Positions 10,608 to 22,664 of a stretch of DNA of 64,000 bases are shown piece after piece. How positions within the stretch are numbered: the stretch's first letter is position 1; the number at the start of each line of letters is the position of its first letter. The notes beneath the pieces were generated by a model. The model had not been told where the DNA came from. It worked only from the letters and a program-made list of their open reading frames with translations, and made no database searches. Made by a program: the position numbers and the translations under genes. The stretch comes from Pictodentalium vernedei. Its lineage: Eukaryota; Mollusca; Scaphopoda; Dentaliida; Dentaliidae. Where the stretch lies: assembly GCA_031216915.1 (NCBI GenBank), contig CM062290.1:382026718-382090717 (forward strand), written 5' to 3'.

Positions 10608-12486
10608 AAGATCTACTTTGTATGGCCTTATAAGTTATAATCCATATTGGAACGTATTCTGAACGGACACATCTTCAATCTGACAAGTTGTGAGATGAAG
10701 CAAGCAAAAGGAGATAATACTTTTTCCTCATTTATATCTGTAAAAATAAAATTGAGAATCTGGTGGGGTTCCCTCTGATTGTGTGGGTGTTGATGCTATC
10801 CATGGCCCCCTGGAAGCATGAGAGAAGAGGGGACAGCTGCCTTCAGACCACAGGGGCGAGAGGTGCACAACATTCCCTTCCCAGGTTTATCACTTAATTT
10901 TTTCTATGATTTATTCTCAAAGTAAAATTCATTCGGAGAGCTTTCAGAAATCAGTGGGGAGTTTGGGAGGAGGTGCCACCTCCCAATGGAAGGGGTCATC
11001 TCCTCTCAAACTCCCCCATCTCAGGCCTTCAGCCTTCAAGACATGCATGCTTCAACTTGTCATGGTGGGGCTGCTAGTGAGAGTAAATGCCATTTTCCCA
11101 GGGTCTGAACCCCCCCCCCCCCCCCCCCCCCCCGTTCACCCTGAAGTGCTTCCGGCACACCTAATGCTATTACCCAATCATATTGTAATGTGACATGCTC
11201 ACACCCCAGACCACAGGGCAGATAAACAATGACACAAGTATGCAAGTTAGTGGCTTTTATTTTAGATGAAAGTGGCTTGTCTTATATTTGTAGAAACATC
11301 CTCCTAACAGAGCTCTTATCAGTTTAATCTGTAGAAGCCATATTCCTAAGTTGTGAAACTGTCAGGATGGGTGGTGGAACAATGTAAATACTGGAAAGTT
11401 TCTCAGGGCTTAATATGACTGAGTTGTATATCCAGTATCCAGTGTCACAGAACCAGGTCCCTTTGTATATCTCCGTGTCCAAGGAATGTGACTTTCTCAT
11501 CCGATAGTTCATATACAAACCAGATTGTAGGGTGGGAGTTACTAGCTCGTTTCATGCATGTCTGACGCTCATTTTATGAGCCCATTCATTTAATGAATGT
11601 GTCGTATCAGTATCTCAACCACTTTTTTATTATCCATTTAAGTAGTTTTCTTTCCCATAAATTTGTGGGCTGTTGTATTAGAAATTTCAAGACTAGATTT
11701 ACTTACCATGTCTACACCCCCCATTTAACCATATATTTGATCATTAACCACTAACACATTGAGTATTTTCAAGATATTTTTCATCAATCTAGTCATGACT
11801 GCTTGAAAGCAGCCAGGACTAGATTTGATGAAAATTTCATTTAAATTTAACAAAAGAAATCATTGGTGAAAAACCAATTCAAGATTCATGGGAAACATTA
11901 CGTGTACACTCCATATAAAACCGCACTTCGCGTACCCCATTTTTTGTGTAGAAAAGTGGGGTACCCAAGTGCGGTTAGGAGAGAAGCATTACATAATCAA
12001 TTAGTGCTCGACGAGAAATTTCTTCCAGAGTCTGAACCTGATTAGCAATATTAGTCTTCAGTCAGTGAATTTCTAAAACCTGCATTTCATAAAATAATGA
12101 CATAAAAATATTATATCTGTCTTTTCCAGATCATTGTATCCCGGAATAATGTCCGCTTTTAAACAATTCGCCCAATATTTTTCGAGATATTTAACTTGTT
12201 TCCGTATTAAAATAAAATGTTTTGCCGATATGTCATTTGGATTCCCCCCCCTGTATAATTAAAGGTAAGTTTATCGCCATCGAACTTGATCTTGTCCACG
12301 ATCGACAGTATAATCTCTCCACTTTTAAATCTGATCCGCCGCGCCTGGAAAAATTCTCCCATAAAATTTTATATATTTTCCTTTTTTTACAGTTGTGGCC
12401 CTCATTAACGGGGGAGGGGAGCATTCCAATGCGGGGCCATAAACTATGTGATTGAAACAAAATATGGAAATTCACTAAATTCACAA
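10608..12486. other. Unassigned sequence with a 24-base poly(C) run
   Basis: No coding signal with recognisable motifs. A poly(C) run of 24 bases lies at 11110-11133. An imperfect hairpin lies at about 11925-11978 (ACCGCACTT...GTACCCCA / TGGGGTACCC AAGTGCGGT). ATTACGTGTACACTCCATATA at about 11899 recurs inverted at 14211-14231. The region is otherwise AT-rich. Confidence 0.55.
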
Positions 12487-12725
12487 CGCCAATGGCCGAA
12501 TTTGGCCAGCACTCAGGCTATACAAAAATCTACATTCAAATTTTATTATGTTTAAGTTTTTGTTTCAAAAACATAGCTTATGACCCTTCATTGGAACGAG
12601 CTAGTGGATTTTGAGTCTTTCCATTGAGGGGTCCCAAGATCTGTTTTGAGACAAAAAAAATTCAAATTTTTAGTTGTTATTAAAGAATTTATCTTGCAAG
12701 TGCCACCTAGTCCTGTAGGCGGGTG
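12487..12725. mobile_element. Degenerate piggyBac-like MITE
   Basis: The core TTTCAAAAACATAGCTTATG...CATTGGAACGAGCT and GAGACAAAAAAAATT, then GCAAGTGCCACCTAG, parallel in order the better copies at 35606, 42723 and 55225. The ends are no longer clear, so the limits are approximate. Confidence 0.6.
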
Positions 12726-14491
12726 GAGACTATTGGATCACCGGATTTATCTTCCTAGCATTTGGTATGTTTTTTCTTGGAAATAGTATGTTTATTTTCG
12801 TGGCTGGAAACTGGGTAGACTGATAACATTATGGCCAGACGCTGTCGTCTGTATGTTGGTGTTTTGGTAATAATAATTCTCCCAGCCAGCATGGGTTTCT
12901 TTTCAATAGATGCTTCAAATGCTTCGGCCCTTTGACAGATTAATAAGTAAATTAGCCTTAGAAAAGGTGTTGAACATATGACATACCAGTATACAATTAT
13001 GCTCAATTAGTTACTTCTGTTCAGTGGCGTGTTAAATTAAATCCTTTGTTTGTTGTTAATCCCCAAGAAAATGTTAAAAGAAACGAAACACTTGCTATGT
13101 TTCATCATATCACATCCCCCAAATATAAAAATATTCACAGGAAACATTTTTAAAATCTCCTGAAATTTAGTGCTTGTGCGGTCTCGAGTCCAATGATATT
13201 AGCTACAAATAAGAGACTTCATTAATTGAAACTTTGGATATTTAGTGCTTAACATGATGTCTTGATCAAGTAGTCCAATAATATTAGCTATGAACACGCG
13301 TCTCATCAAGCTTTATTTATTTTTTATTATTTGTTGCTAATATTATTGCCGGGTGGACTGTTTCATTATCCACATCATAGTATGATGCCGCAACACTACC
13401 ACCGAGTTAGGGTGAGAACGGTTTGAGTGTCGCCGAATTGAATAGAGCATGCGTTTTGGCCCTAATCTTTTTCAAAATCAGCCCCCCTCCCCCTCCAAAA
13501 AAAAAAGAATGGGAGCCAAAACTCGTTTTATCACCAATATCAGCTACCGCTGATATGACCGATTCCCCGGGTTGAATAAGATGTCACGACGTTGTTCTCA
13601 TGACCATAAACTCAAGTAATGTATTCCTGGGTGGCGTCATTTCGTTCCCGTGGGGACACACTTCATCGATCGGAACGGTCCCGAGTTGAATTATGATACC
13701 GTGTTTTGAAGTAGCTCCAGGAAAAAGATGAGAGAAGCACGGATCGGGTTTACCCAAATTGGATCTGATCCGTGTTTTGAAGATAATCTCCCCCGTGTCT
13801 GGGGTTCCATAGCGGCTGTAGTTATCTGTACCCGTCCATTTCGGTTGAGAATCAGAATGTTTTTTTCAACAACAATGACCTCGATTTAGCGAGTTCAGAC
13901 TAATTTATATCATGTAAATCCAATAGATGGAAGAGCCACACTGCTTCACGGGATCGCCAAAATTCACATTTTTTTAAAGATTTATTAGAACACAAAACGT
14001 GAATTATTGGACCGATTTTCACATTTAAAGGATTCTTTTGATCCAGAAAATTCTCTCCAAAAATATTTCAGGCACAGAAAAAGGATTTAGTGAAGAAAAC
14101 TTATTATGTAAATTGCGAGGTGTTTTCCCAATCAACACTGATTAATGAGTAAATACCTGCTGTTATATAATCATACATAACGCACTCAGTCGACATTGGA
14201 ATAATTTTTTTATATGGAGTGTACACGTAATGAAATTGGATTAAATGTCCCAATATTATACTTATTTCAGTAGCAAGACATCCTGTCCTGGGAAGGAATA
14301 CCCTTCAGCAGCATTCAAGGAGTTAAAGCTGAAGCAGTTTCTCTCCCAGATGCTTTTCAGGAGGCTAAGGCTTGTTGATGATTCATTGGAGGGCCACAGG
14401 TTTGCAATATTAGCAGATATCACTGAGTAGTGTCCTATTCAGAACTGGTTCATTTTCTATATTTTGGATAAGGCCACACAAAGTAGATCTT
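12726..14491. other. Unassigned sequence
   Basis: I see no gene, RNA or clear repeat apart from ATATGGAGTGTACACGTAAT at about 14212, the inverted partner of the motif near 11899. The 61-residue ORF at 14245-14430 shows no recognisable motif. Confidence 0.5.
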
Positions 14492-14855
14492 CTGTTTCTC
14501 GGGCCATTATTTGTGAAATTGCATGCGGGTGAGAGTTTTTTTTATTTTATTTTTTATTTCAGTAATTTCTTCTTTGCCATCAAAAGTTCATGTTCTTGGT
14601 TCAAGTTTTAGGCCTCATACTCTACAGAATAGCATGGGTGGTGGTGTATTTCATCCCTTGAGTGCAAGAAGGCTTTGAAATGCTAAAGCATTGCAAAGCC
14701 TTCTTGCACTCAAGGGACAAATTCATCATTTTTTTTAACTGGGGTAAAATATCAGACATAAACCATTTAATTTTTATTTTTTTTAAGTGTAAATTGGTAA
14801 TAAAAAAAGAGCATGCGGCAGCCAAAAGGACCATGCGGGAAGGCCTGAGAAACAG
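14492..14855. mobile_element. MITE copy 2, uninterrupted, inverted
   Basis: Same family as 10264-10607 in the opposite orientation: CTGTTTCTCGGGCC at 14492-14505, GGCCTGAGAAACAG at 14842-14855, central hairpin at about 14655-14716. Beyond the right end, ATTTTTTATTTTTTTAGGCC reads straight through the position where the DIRS element is inserted in copy 1. It is therefore the empty-site reference for that insertion. Confidence 0.8.
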
Positions 14856-15160
14856 ATTTTTTATTTTTTTAGGCCTAAAATCAGTCGTTTCCCTTATATA
14901 AATAGGTTGTCTTTGCACTGTGGGGACTAGACAGAAGAGTTCCAAAATTTAAGAGATAGCTGGTTTTAGTTTTTTAATTTATCACCATTTTTAACCTTTT
15001 TCGGGGTAGGATCTGTTTTAAAATTTTGTTTAGCAGTTTTTTACCTAAATCTTAAAACTGATTAGCAAGTGGGTGTAATTGTTTAGCAGTTTTCATTCAT
15101 GATAGTTCCACCCTCAAAAGTACTAAAATAAGTCGACGGTTTTGTTTAAATCAAGTTTCA
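14856..15160. other. Unassigned AT-rich sequence
   Basis: Nothing recognised beyond the shared MITE flank in its first ~25 bases. Confidence 0.5.
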
Positions 15161-15565
15161 ATCAACCAAATAAGGGGGTGGGGTGGCTCAGTTGGTAGAG
15201 GTGCAGGCTGCAAGCCGAGAGGTCCTCGGTTCGAATCCCACCTGCGGCAACTGCGTTGTGTCCTTGGGCAAGACACTTCACCCCGATTGCCTAAATGGGG
15301 GCACGATGACGCTGTGTACTGAGGCGTACTGCATGTCGATGGCACGCATGTCTTCAACCAATCTAAGCCTGCCTGTGCTGCAGTGCAGACTTCAGAGTTA
15401 CGATGTTGGAGAGCTGACAGCTGCTCGTCGTTGCTCGGTGGTTCTCTCTGGGTACTCCGGCTTCCTCCACACGTAAAACTGTCACAGTCACGATTAGCCA
15501 TTGTGCATAAGTATGTGACCTTAAACACCAATAAATAATAAATAATAATAATATCAACCAAATAA
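15161..15565 (+). mobile_element. SINE copy 2, tRNA-headed, perfect 13-bp target duplication
   Basis: The insert (15174-15552) has A box GTGGCTCAGTTGGTAGAGG, B box GGTTCGAATCCC, the body motif GTGTCCTTGGGCAAGACACTT, and a long ATAATAATA tail. ATCAACCAAATAA flanks it at 15161-15173 and 15553-15565, a perfect target duplication. It keeps the A box and body closer to the likely consensus than copy 1 and has a longer tail, so it is probably younger. Antisense and sense ORFs within it are not genes. Confidence 0.95.
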
Positions 15566-15574
15566 AACAAAACA

Positions 15575-15780
15575 TACTGAAACATAACAAAGTCACACTG
15601 ACTGGGATAAACTTTGAAGACTCTACCAGTCTTATATCAGGAGAAGGGAGGTTCAAACATTATCCAAAGGTATGAACTATTATACTGGAACATAAAGTCA
15701 CACTGACTGGGAGATAAACTTTAAAGATTCCACTAGCCTATCAGTACTTAGAAGGTAAGTTCAAACATTACTGAAATAGT
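15575..15780. repeat. Two-copy tandem duplication, ~100-bp unit
   Basis: TACTGAAACATAACAAAGTCACACTGACTGGG...GGTTCAAACATTA at about 15576-15662 recurs as TACTGGAACATAAAGTCACACTGACTGGG...AGTTCAAACATTA at about 15679-15764. Copies differ by substitutions and short indels. Confidence 0.8.
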
Positions 15781-17246
15781 CAGACCCGTTCAAATCCCAC
15801 ACTTAAAAGTATCAACAACATTCAAATGACACTTGGAATTTTACACCCTCAGTGAAAATGTGAGGGAAGGGTAGGCAATTCCACTCAGTAATATTGAAAG
15901 ACAAAAATGCTTTATCAACCATTCTTTTTTTATATTTTTAGTTTTGTTTCGCACGAAGTGGGTATTTCTCAGTGCTATAACCACTGGGTACAACATAGAT
16001 AATCAAAACCTGAACACTTGGGTGAGAAGGTTGCATACTCAGGTTACAAATTATTAAGGAGCTTTAATTTGCACAGTAAAATCTGAATACTCTAGATGGA
16101 CATCTGCCTAGAAAAGGTTGATGACCTCCAAGTAAAGCATACCTTGTTAGTGAGTTAGCGATCATGTGTTACTATATGCCATCCACATTTCTAAGCAACT
16201 ATTTTAAAGAGCATCCCTCATAGTTATGACATGCCTATACAATGCTGGGGTTTGGATTTTAATTTTGACGATTTGTCGTATTTTTTCAAGTGGATACTGA
16301 TCGATGGGGAGGGCAAAAAGAAAGAATAATTTAATGGCGTATTCTTCTTGAACCTGATGATGTTGCATATCCAGCTGGGATTTGGGAATTTTGGGGCTGA
16401 AAATTGAGAAATAAAAGTACCCTTTTGGACTGGAATGGGCCCAAATATCGGCCTCTGAACATCAGAACAAAGAGGGATAATTCTATTCTGTTTACCAAAA
16501 TACATGTGCATCGCACTTTGCCATCCAATTTTGTGGAAGTGATTCGTATTTGGGGAAAATTGCATCGCAAACTGCGATGCGATACCGAACAAATCCTACC
16601 CTGTCGTCAATTTTTTCTGTATTTGGTTATTATTTATCGCCTTCCATGCACAACTCGCATTGCACTCAGTATGCACAACACTCTATTCCATTTCATGTGC
16701 CATCATTCCTTGGAATGAGCAAGCGTTCCAGTTTCATATTCTGCACCTGAGAATTTTTTTCGATGACTGAGGCAGAGTAGACCCATCATGCCAGTCTCAT
16801 AAACAAAATGGCCTTATTTGGAGTAATTCCGGTGTTTAGGAAGACCAGATTTTTTGCTGTATTGTGATTTGTAGCCTTGTAGTTGTATGACAGATTGTTT
16901 ATGTTTGTTCGCGGCTCCTTTGGGGTGTTCAATCGAACGGTAATAAGAATTTGCTGGGATCGTTAACAGGTGCGATGGTGGACTTTGCTAAAACAGCAAA
17001 TCACCAACACGATTATCGTTTCCCGTTAATGGTGTTATTAATATTATATTTTGATATTACATTTGACGAACTATTTAGCTCGAATGTAGGAGACAAGTTT
17101 AAATCCAAGAGGTCAGGTTTGGCAAAAAACGAGGTTGTCACCAAGTTTACCTCATCCATTTCTATTGTTCCAATTGATGTAAGTACAGTTAACGAATTTA
17201 AATTTCTCTAAACCCCTGTAACAGAGAGCTGCGATGTGGACATAAG
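15781..17246. other. Unassigned sequence
   Basis: ORFs here (for example 16224-16592, minus) have no recognisable motif and I do not call them. No RNA gene or repeat stands out. Confidence 0.45.
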
Positions 17247-18188
17247 TTATGGTAAATAGCAAAAGCCAGAATTTACATGCTGTTGTTGCCAAGGAAGCGA
17301 TGCCGTTGTGCGAAAACTGATGTTTACACTGCATCAAATTAGATTGGTGTCAGGACAATTTACCCTCGGCAACTCGTACCAGTCAAGTCGTACCCAAAAT
17401 TGGAGGACTCGTACCCATTTTTGTCTGGACAACTCGTACCCACGATTGGACAACTCGTACCCACAACGGGACAGCTGGTTCCTGATATTATTTACAAGGG
17501 GGAGGGCAGATAGTAACACAAATATAACAGACCAATGCTTGTATACTGAGTCCGAGTCCGAGCCCGGAATTGGTGTATACAGAAATCAATTATTCTATCT
17601 ATCTATCTTCCACTTATGTCGAACCCTTCGCGGGGACATAGACATTCGGCGCGTCAGCCACAAAGAATGTTAGAGAAGTATAGTAACATGCCTAAAGCTA
17701 TATACAGATAAGATCAGAAAAATTTGGTTAAAAAGAAAAAGCTGTGAGAAGCAAGGCTAGCCTGGTGAGACATGATCAATATGCCTAACAGCCATATTGA
17801 ACTGCTCAAGGGTAGGGAGGGAGGGGATATGAGGTGGGAGGGCATTCCAATGATATACAGTCCTGGGGAAGAATGAGTACTTGTAAAACAATCAAACCGA
17901 CCGTGACTAAGTATTTTCTGTATACACCTTCCCGGACTCGGACTCGAATGTTGATGATTTTCGCCTCAGGCGCTTCAATCGATAATAATTCGATAAATAG
18001 TTTGGGTACAATATTAAAATATGAACACACGTTAGAAACAGACGAATTAAAAATACTACCGAAGTATACAGGTGTAACTCGTACCAGTTTGCCTTCCAGA
18101 AATTGCCGAAAACATAAGATTCATGAGCGAGGGTGAAAGGACCCAGACTAGTAGGGACAGCGGAGGCGCTGGGGTGTGGGTGTGTAAG

Positions 18189-18203
18189 CCCCCCCCCCCC
18201 CCC
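18189..18203. repeat. Poly(C) run, 15 bases
   Basis: Uninterrupted run of C, one of about fifteen such runs in the window. Confidence 0.95.
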
Positions 18204-18329
18204 TTTCCCTTAAAAGTAAAATCACCAAACATGCGACTACTACGGGATTGTCATTTTGATATTTTAAGACACATTCACACAGAGCGAGATAAGACTAAGT
18301 TTAGAGTAGATCTAAAGCCCCTGAAAGAG

Positions 18330-18800
18330 TTTATTTTTCATTCGTTCGCCCAGCATTGGAATATGCAGACATAGTGTGGGGTAAATGCAGTGCAGAAGAA
18401 TCCCGTCGACTTGAAAGAATTCAAATTGAAGCAGCCCGGATCGTGACCGGAAGAAACGAAAGTGAGAGCAAGCAGTTTCCGTATATTGAGACTGGCTGAG
18501 AAACTTTGGTTTCAAGAAGGAAAAAACATAAACTTAAGCAGTACTTCAAAATGTACCATGGGTCTAACACCCCATTATATATCATTGATCTCTCCAGCAC
18601 TCGCGGAAACCCAAAGCTATAACCTTCAAAACAACTCTAACCGGAGTAACGCCAGATGCCGACCTCACAGTCACCAATCTTTCATTTTCCTTCCACAACC
18701 GACCTTTGGAATGAGATCCCAGTTCAGGTGAGAGAAAACGCTTAATCCCACCGGCTTCAAGCGGTATCTTAACGAGGACAATCGATCGATAATTAGAAAA
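18330..18800 (+). pseudogene. LINE ORF2 C-terminal fragment (CR1/L2/Jockey-like)
   Basis: Across two frames the plus strand reads ...RPALEYADIVWGKCSAEESR..., LERIQIEAARIVTGR, then ...LKQYFKMYHGLTPHYISLI... and later WNEIPVQVRENA. This order (LEYADxVW, LExIQxxAARIVTG, GLTPxYL, LWNxLP) is the usual tail after the reverse transcriptase domain of CR1/L2-like LINEs. Frameshifts and stops (for example before LWFQEG and after VRENA) show it is dead. The upstream catalytic part is absent. It lies inside the inverted-repeat element and was probably captured or inserted there. Confidence 0.72.
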
Positions 18801-19575
18801 AAACCGACATTCTCGCAACGCTTCGTTACTTTATCCTTTTATGAAGAGGAAAATTTGTTCTCCTTGACTGAAGGCTACCTGCAAACCAAACAATTAACAT
18901 TTCACTATCACAACAAAGTAGACATACAAAGCACATCATTATCAACACACATATACAACATTTGCTGACAGCAATTTACAGAGCAAATCATTATCCAAAC
19001 ACGTGCGACATTTCCGACAGCAAGTTTTCATTGCATAAACTTATAGAAGTGTATGTTCCAAAAGTCAAATCAATAGTGATTAAAAAATAATAATGATAGA
19101 ATGTCCATTGGTCTGTTATTTTTGTGTTACTATCCGCCCCACCTCCTGTAAATCATATCATGTACGAGTTGTCCAGCTGTGGGTACGAGTTGTCCAATGG
19201 TGGGTACGAGTTTTCCAGACAAAAATGGGTACGAAGCGTACAGTTTTGGGTATGACTTGACTGGTACGAGTTGCCATGGGTTCGATTGTCTATACACCAT
19301 TATAATAAGGGGCCAAAAAGGTTAACAACCAACACTGCTCTCTTTCACTTATGGTATGTTTCAGTGAACTATTCCGGTTTACTTCTTCTTCTTCTTCTTC
19401 AAGGAATTTCCTGCGGTAATTTTTCGCAGCACCTCCAAAGGAGTAATGGGTGAAAAAAAATTAAATTAAATTATCTTCATAGAACTGCAGTCATCTTATA
19501 TACATTGATTCAGTATGACTTACTGAAACAGTTAGAATAATTACAACCAATCGAAGAGCTGATTCTGCCGAGACT

Positions 19576-20037
19576 TCATAAGGTGCTCTGCCGAGACTTC
19601 ATCAGGTGCACAGAGCGAATTTGGTGAAGATTATAGATGGAGTTCCTGCTCCAAGATTCAACAGCATAAAGTGCAGAAATAGATGATGTAGAGAAAGAAT
19701 CGGGTAGAAAAGCCGAGTAGTCGACCGTTAGTTGGGTTAGTATGGCAGGATCTGAACAGCAGGACTCATATAGCATTGTGGGAATGAGTTTTTCCAATTT
19801 CGTCAAAGCCCTTTTTCTTTCATCAGCTGAACAAGAGGATATTAAATGTTCTCTGGTTTCCTCTTCTATTTCACATAGTTGGCATGTTGAAGAGGTGTTT
19901 TTGTGGAAAAAAGCAGTGTTTTCCTGGAGAATGTAGGTCCCAGCGAGAAGTCTTGCTTTGATGCAACCTTTTCGTATATCATTTTGGTTGTTTTTCAATG
20001 ATTTCCATACATGATGAGGTTGGTCGATCTTCACCAT
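19576..20037 (-). pseudogene. LINE C-terminal domain with CCHC zinc knuckle
   Basis: A 153-codon minus-strand frame contains CQLCEIEEETREHLISSC, a C-x2-C-x8-H-x4-C knuckle of the kind found at the C-terminus of many non-LTR ORF2 proteins, where it is thought to bind nucleic acid. It lies downstream of the RT pieces in the minus direction, as expected. It is the longest surviving frame of this LINE but is separated from the RT by broken sequence. Confidence 0.75.
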
Positions 20038-20490
20038 ATCAGCATTCAGATACTTGAGTGATTTTTTACTTCTTATATCATCTTTTATGATTTATCTTTA
20101 ATTGCAGCATGCGTTTGTGAATTAATACCTCTAGTGGTGGTTGACCAGATATTGCATATACCACAGCTGTAGATGTTCTCTGTGGCAACGATTGCAGCTG
20201 CTTCAGTGTTTTCTAATGAAAATTTCCAATTTTTCCAATTCCATCTGTTTGAAATGAGTAGCTTCTAAGCCATGTAGCATTCTTGGCAATACAAAAGTCG
20301 TTCATAAATGCAGTGATACATGGGGACCAAGTCTGTTGTTTCCATATAAGCCAGCACCCAGCAATCCATAAAGGGGTTTTTGTCCTTTTGATAGCCTCTC
20401 TTCTACATCTAGATTGGTGTTACAAGTTCTTTCGATGCCAACGTGAGTTACAGCATTCGGTGTTGGTATTATATGACCTTCAAATGTGAG

Positions 20491-21290
20491 TTAGCAACAT
20501 TTTAATGATTTCCCTTCATGACTGATGATAGTACTTTTACTTGCATTGATGTTGTATCTTTGAGTGTGAGAATAGTCTTCAACTTCATGGATCATTGCTT
20601 GAAGTTCAACAGGATTGTGACTCAATAAGGCTACATCATCTGGACAAGTAACATGAGGAATCTGAATACTGCCAATTTTTCCACCAGTAAATCTCTTTTC
20701 CAGACGCTGAAGAAGACTATCATTGAATCTTTTTGTAGTGTTGCGCAGATAATACACCTCCTTGCCGAACCCATTGGTTAATGTCGATTTCAGATGATAA
20801 CTTTCCTGCTCATTTAACTTGTGATCTCATTCCATTACATAGATGTTGCATCATAATCCACTCATCTCCAGTTATTCCATCTAAGTATAATTTTCTTAGA
20901 AGCATACTGTGCGACACCACATCGAATTCCCTTTGAGCGCCCAGAGCAGCAAGATGAAGGGGTGCTTTAATTTCTCTAGCTTCAGAGATGACTTCACTGA
21001 TACAAAGTGCTGCGTTCACAGAAGATGTACCGGCGGTGAATCCTTTCTGCAACCTGGACTGACTTTCATTAAGGATTGGCTCAGATCTTTGCACCAATAT
21101 CTTCTCCATAATTTTCATTATGATTGGGGTGACAGTGATTCCTCGATAATTTGTTGGTAAATTGTTTTTTTCTCTCTTTTTTGTAAACTGGAGTTATGAT
21201 CCCAAGTTTTAGTATATCAGGAACTCGTGGTTCTTCAAAGCATAAGTTGATGATGTTTACAATGAAAGTTTCAACTTTTTCTCCTCCCAT
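20491..21290 (-). pseudogene. LINE reverse transcriptase relic
   Basis: Three minus-strand pieces in order: 21290-21081 with VPDILKLGIITPVYKK (RT motif 1 region), 21118-20810 with SRLQKGFTAGTSSVNAAL and LAALGAQREFDVVSH (the region of catalytic box A, where an expected acidic residue reads G: LGAQREFD), and 20757-20491 with TCPDDVALLSHNPVELQ, where the ADD box is PDD. Frames change between pieces and stops occur. It is clearly a non-LTR reverse transcriptase, no longer functional. Confidence 0.83.
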
Positions 21291-21529
21291 TTCAGGTGTT
21301 CTGCTTGTAATCCTGTGGTGTCTTCAGCTTTTCCATTCTTTAATGAATCAATGATGTCAATAACATTCTTTGATGTGACTTTCTTGGTTTACTATTCCAT
21401 GTAAACCTAAACTGTGGTTTCATAAAATCCAACTGAACAGTACGTTTTATGCGAATACTATTCCATGTAACCCCCTGCTTCAGTGCTTGTTGTCGGTAGG
21501 GAACGCGAAACATGGACGGATTGTTAGGA

Positions 21530-21544
21530 GGGGGGGGGGGGGGG
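21530..21544. repeat. Poly(G) run, 15 bases, expanded against sister copy
   Basis: GTTAGGAG is followed here by a run totalling 15 G before ATATCC. The sister MULE copy (about 56758-56765) has only 5 G at the same place. Confidence 0.92.
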
Positions 21545-22305
21545 ATATCCAAATCGTGGGAAACATATCCCTGCTCTCATTTTTGAACAGTATTGGAAAA
21601 CCATCATTAAAAAGGCCCAGTGATGGTGTCAGAAATTGCACCACTGCTATCATGGAAATAAAATGTCCAAAAAGGATCTTCTGAAAGTTGTAACAAATTT
21701 TCTGAGAGAAACACACCCTTTCAGTTGAGAATGGAATATTTTTGAAAAGCCGCTTTTATGGGCTAAATAAACGTTATTAACTGTTTTATAGTTTCTCTCT
21801 CTTTAATTTTAGCATTTTTCATGAACCTTGCAATGTTTATTTGTTTTTCGACACTCGAAATCAGAATATTGTTTTACTGTTGTGTAAGGTCTAGAACTTT
21901 TATGTGCGTTGCCCTGCGCATGTCAAGAATAGAACGGTAAAACAGATAACCCTGCTCTCAAGGAGGTTTAGATGGTTTAATCCGGAATGATAAACCAGAA
22001 GATAACCTACTCAATGAAACAACTCGGTTTTTATTCTGTGTGTCTACACATGCTCACAATAAACCAAGTAAACCGGAGTAGCTCACTGAAACACATCCTT
22101 AATTCCAGGTGGATGCTTTCGATGTCGACGCTTTATGACAAGCTTTTACGGTCAGCAGTTGTACTCGCACGCTGCATGATAGACGGATTGGAGAACATTT
22201 TGTTTTGTTATAACCTAGGGAAGTTGGTGGGACTAGAAGTCGATTGGACGGAAAACCGATTCGGTGGATCCGCCGAACCGACCAGAAATGAATCACCGCC
22301 GAACC

Positions 22306-22475
22306 GTTAACTGTTTTTTTTTTTGTTTGTGGGAATGGCAGGAAGACAGCCTTTTAGGCTATGCTATTTTCATGCTGTGTACTAGGTTATGTTCTTATAG
22401 ATTGTAATGTTATGTTGTTAATGTACTAGTATACTGCAGAATAAAGATATATTCTATTCTGACTCTGCCAATCGA
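22306..22475. mobile_element. ~170-bp insertion absent from the sister MULE copy
   Basis: The sister copy passes directly from CCGCCGAACAGTCC to AATTGACT. This copy has an extra segment starting with a T-rich tract and ending AATAAAGATATATTCTATTCT. The AATAAA and short repeated tail suggest the 3' end of a retroelement. No further identification. Confidence 0.55.
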
Positions 22476-22664
22476 CTAAGTAATGGGACTTTACAATGGG
22501 GCGTTTTTACATTCTAAACTAAAGTTTTCTTTAACCTAAACGGCATTTTTTTTAATATGTTTCAATTTTTATAAGCTAAACATGAAAATCAAACACTTCT
22601 CCAACTCATCAAAGAAATTATAAACACACACTGACGATAAATCAGTCTACTCTCATCACCTTAA

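Larger units (their letters stand above)
17346..19298. mobile_element. Inverted-repeat element with GGACAACTCGTACCC word arrays, inserted in the MULE
   Basis: Ends GGTGTCAGGACAA... and ...TTGTCTATACACC form inverted repeats of ~190 bp (17346-17536 and about 19097-19298). Each contains repeated GGACAACTCGTACCCA words with 10-20-base spacers. Beyond the arrays the arms still match (GATAGTAACACAAATATAAC against its inverse near 19115). ATT borders both sides (17343-17345, 19299-19301), a possible 3-bp target duplication. The sister copy reads through as GCATCACATTATAATAAGG, confirming the insertion. The interior holds a LINE fragment and no transposase, so this is non-autonomous. Confidence 0.82.
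19384..21383 (-). mobile_element. 5'-truncated LINE on the minus strand, inserted in the MULE
   Basis: The MULE sister copy reads GGTTTACTTGGTTTACTATTCC without a break. Here, ~2 kb separates GGTTTACTT from TTGGTTTACTATTCC. The insert's 3' end (left side) has a (GAA)5-6 tail, typical of CR1/L2-type LINEs. Minus-strand frames give the RT domain in pieces (21290-20491) and a C-terminal zinc knuckle (20037-19576). Target duplication is at most about 3 bp. All coding is broken. Confidence 0.82.

Noticed and set aside
10906..11193. 95-residue plus-strand ORF with a proline run
   Set aside because: The proline run comes from the 24-base poly(C) tract. No other protein-like feature.
11899..14231. 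2.3-kb element with 21-bp inverted ends (ATTACGTGTACACTCCATATA)
   Set aside because: The inverse match is clear but isolated. Neighbouring bases do not pair and no target duplication is seen, so I do not call an element.
15151..15585. 144-residue minus-strand ORF
   Set aside because: It lies across SINE copy 2 in antisense. Similar frames in copy 1 follow from shared SINE sequence.
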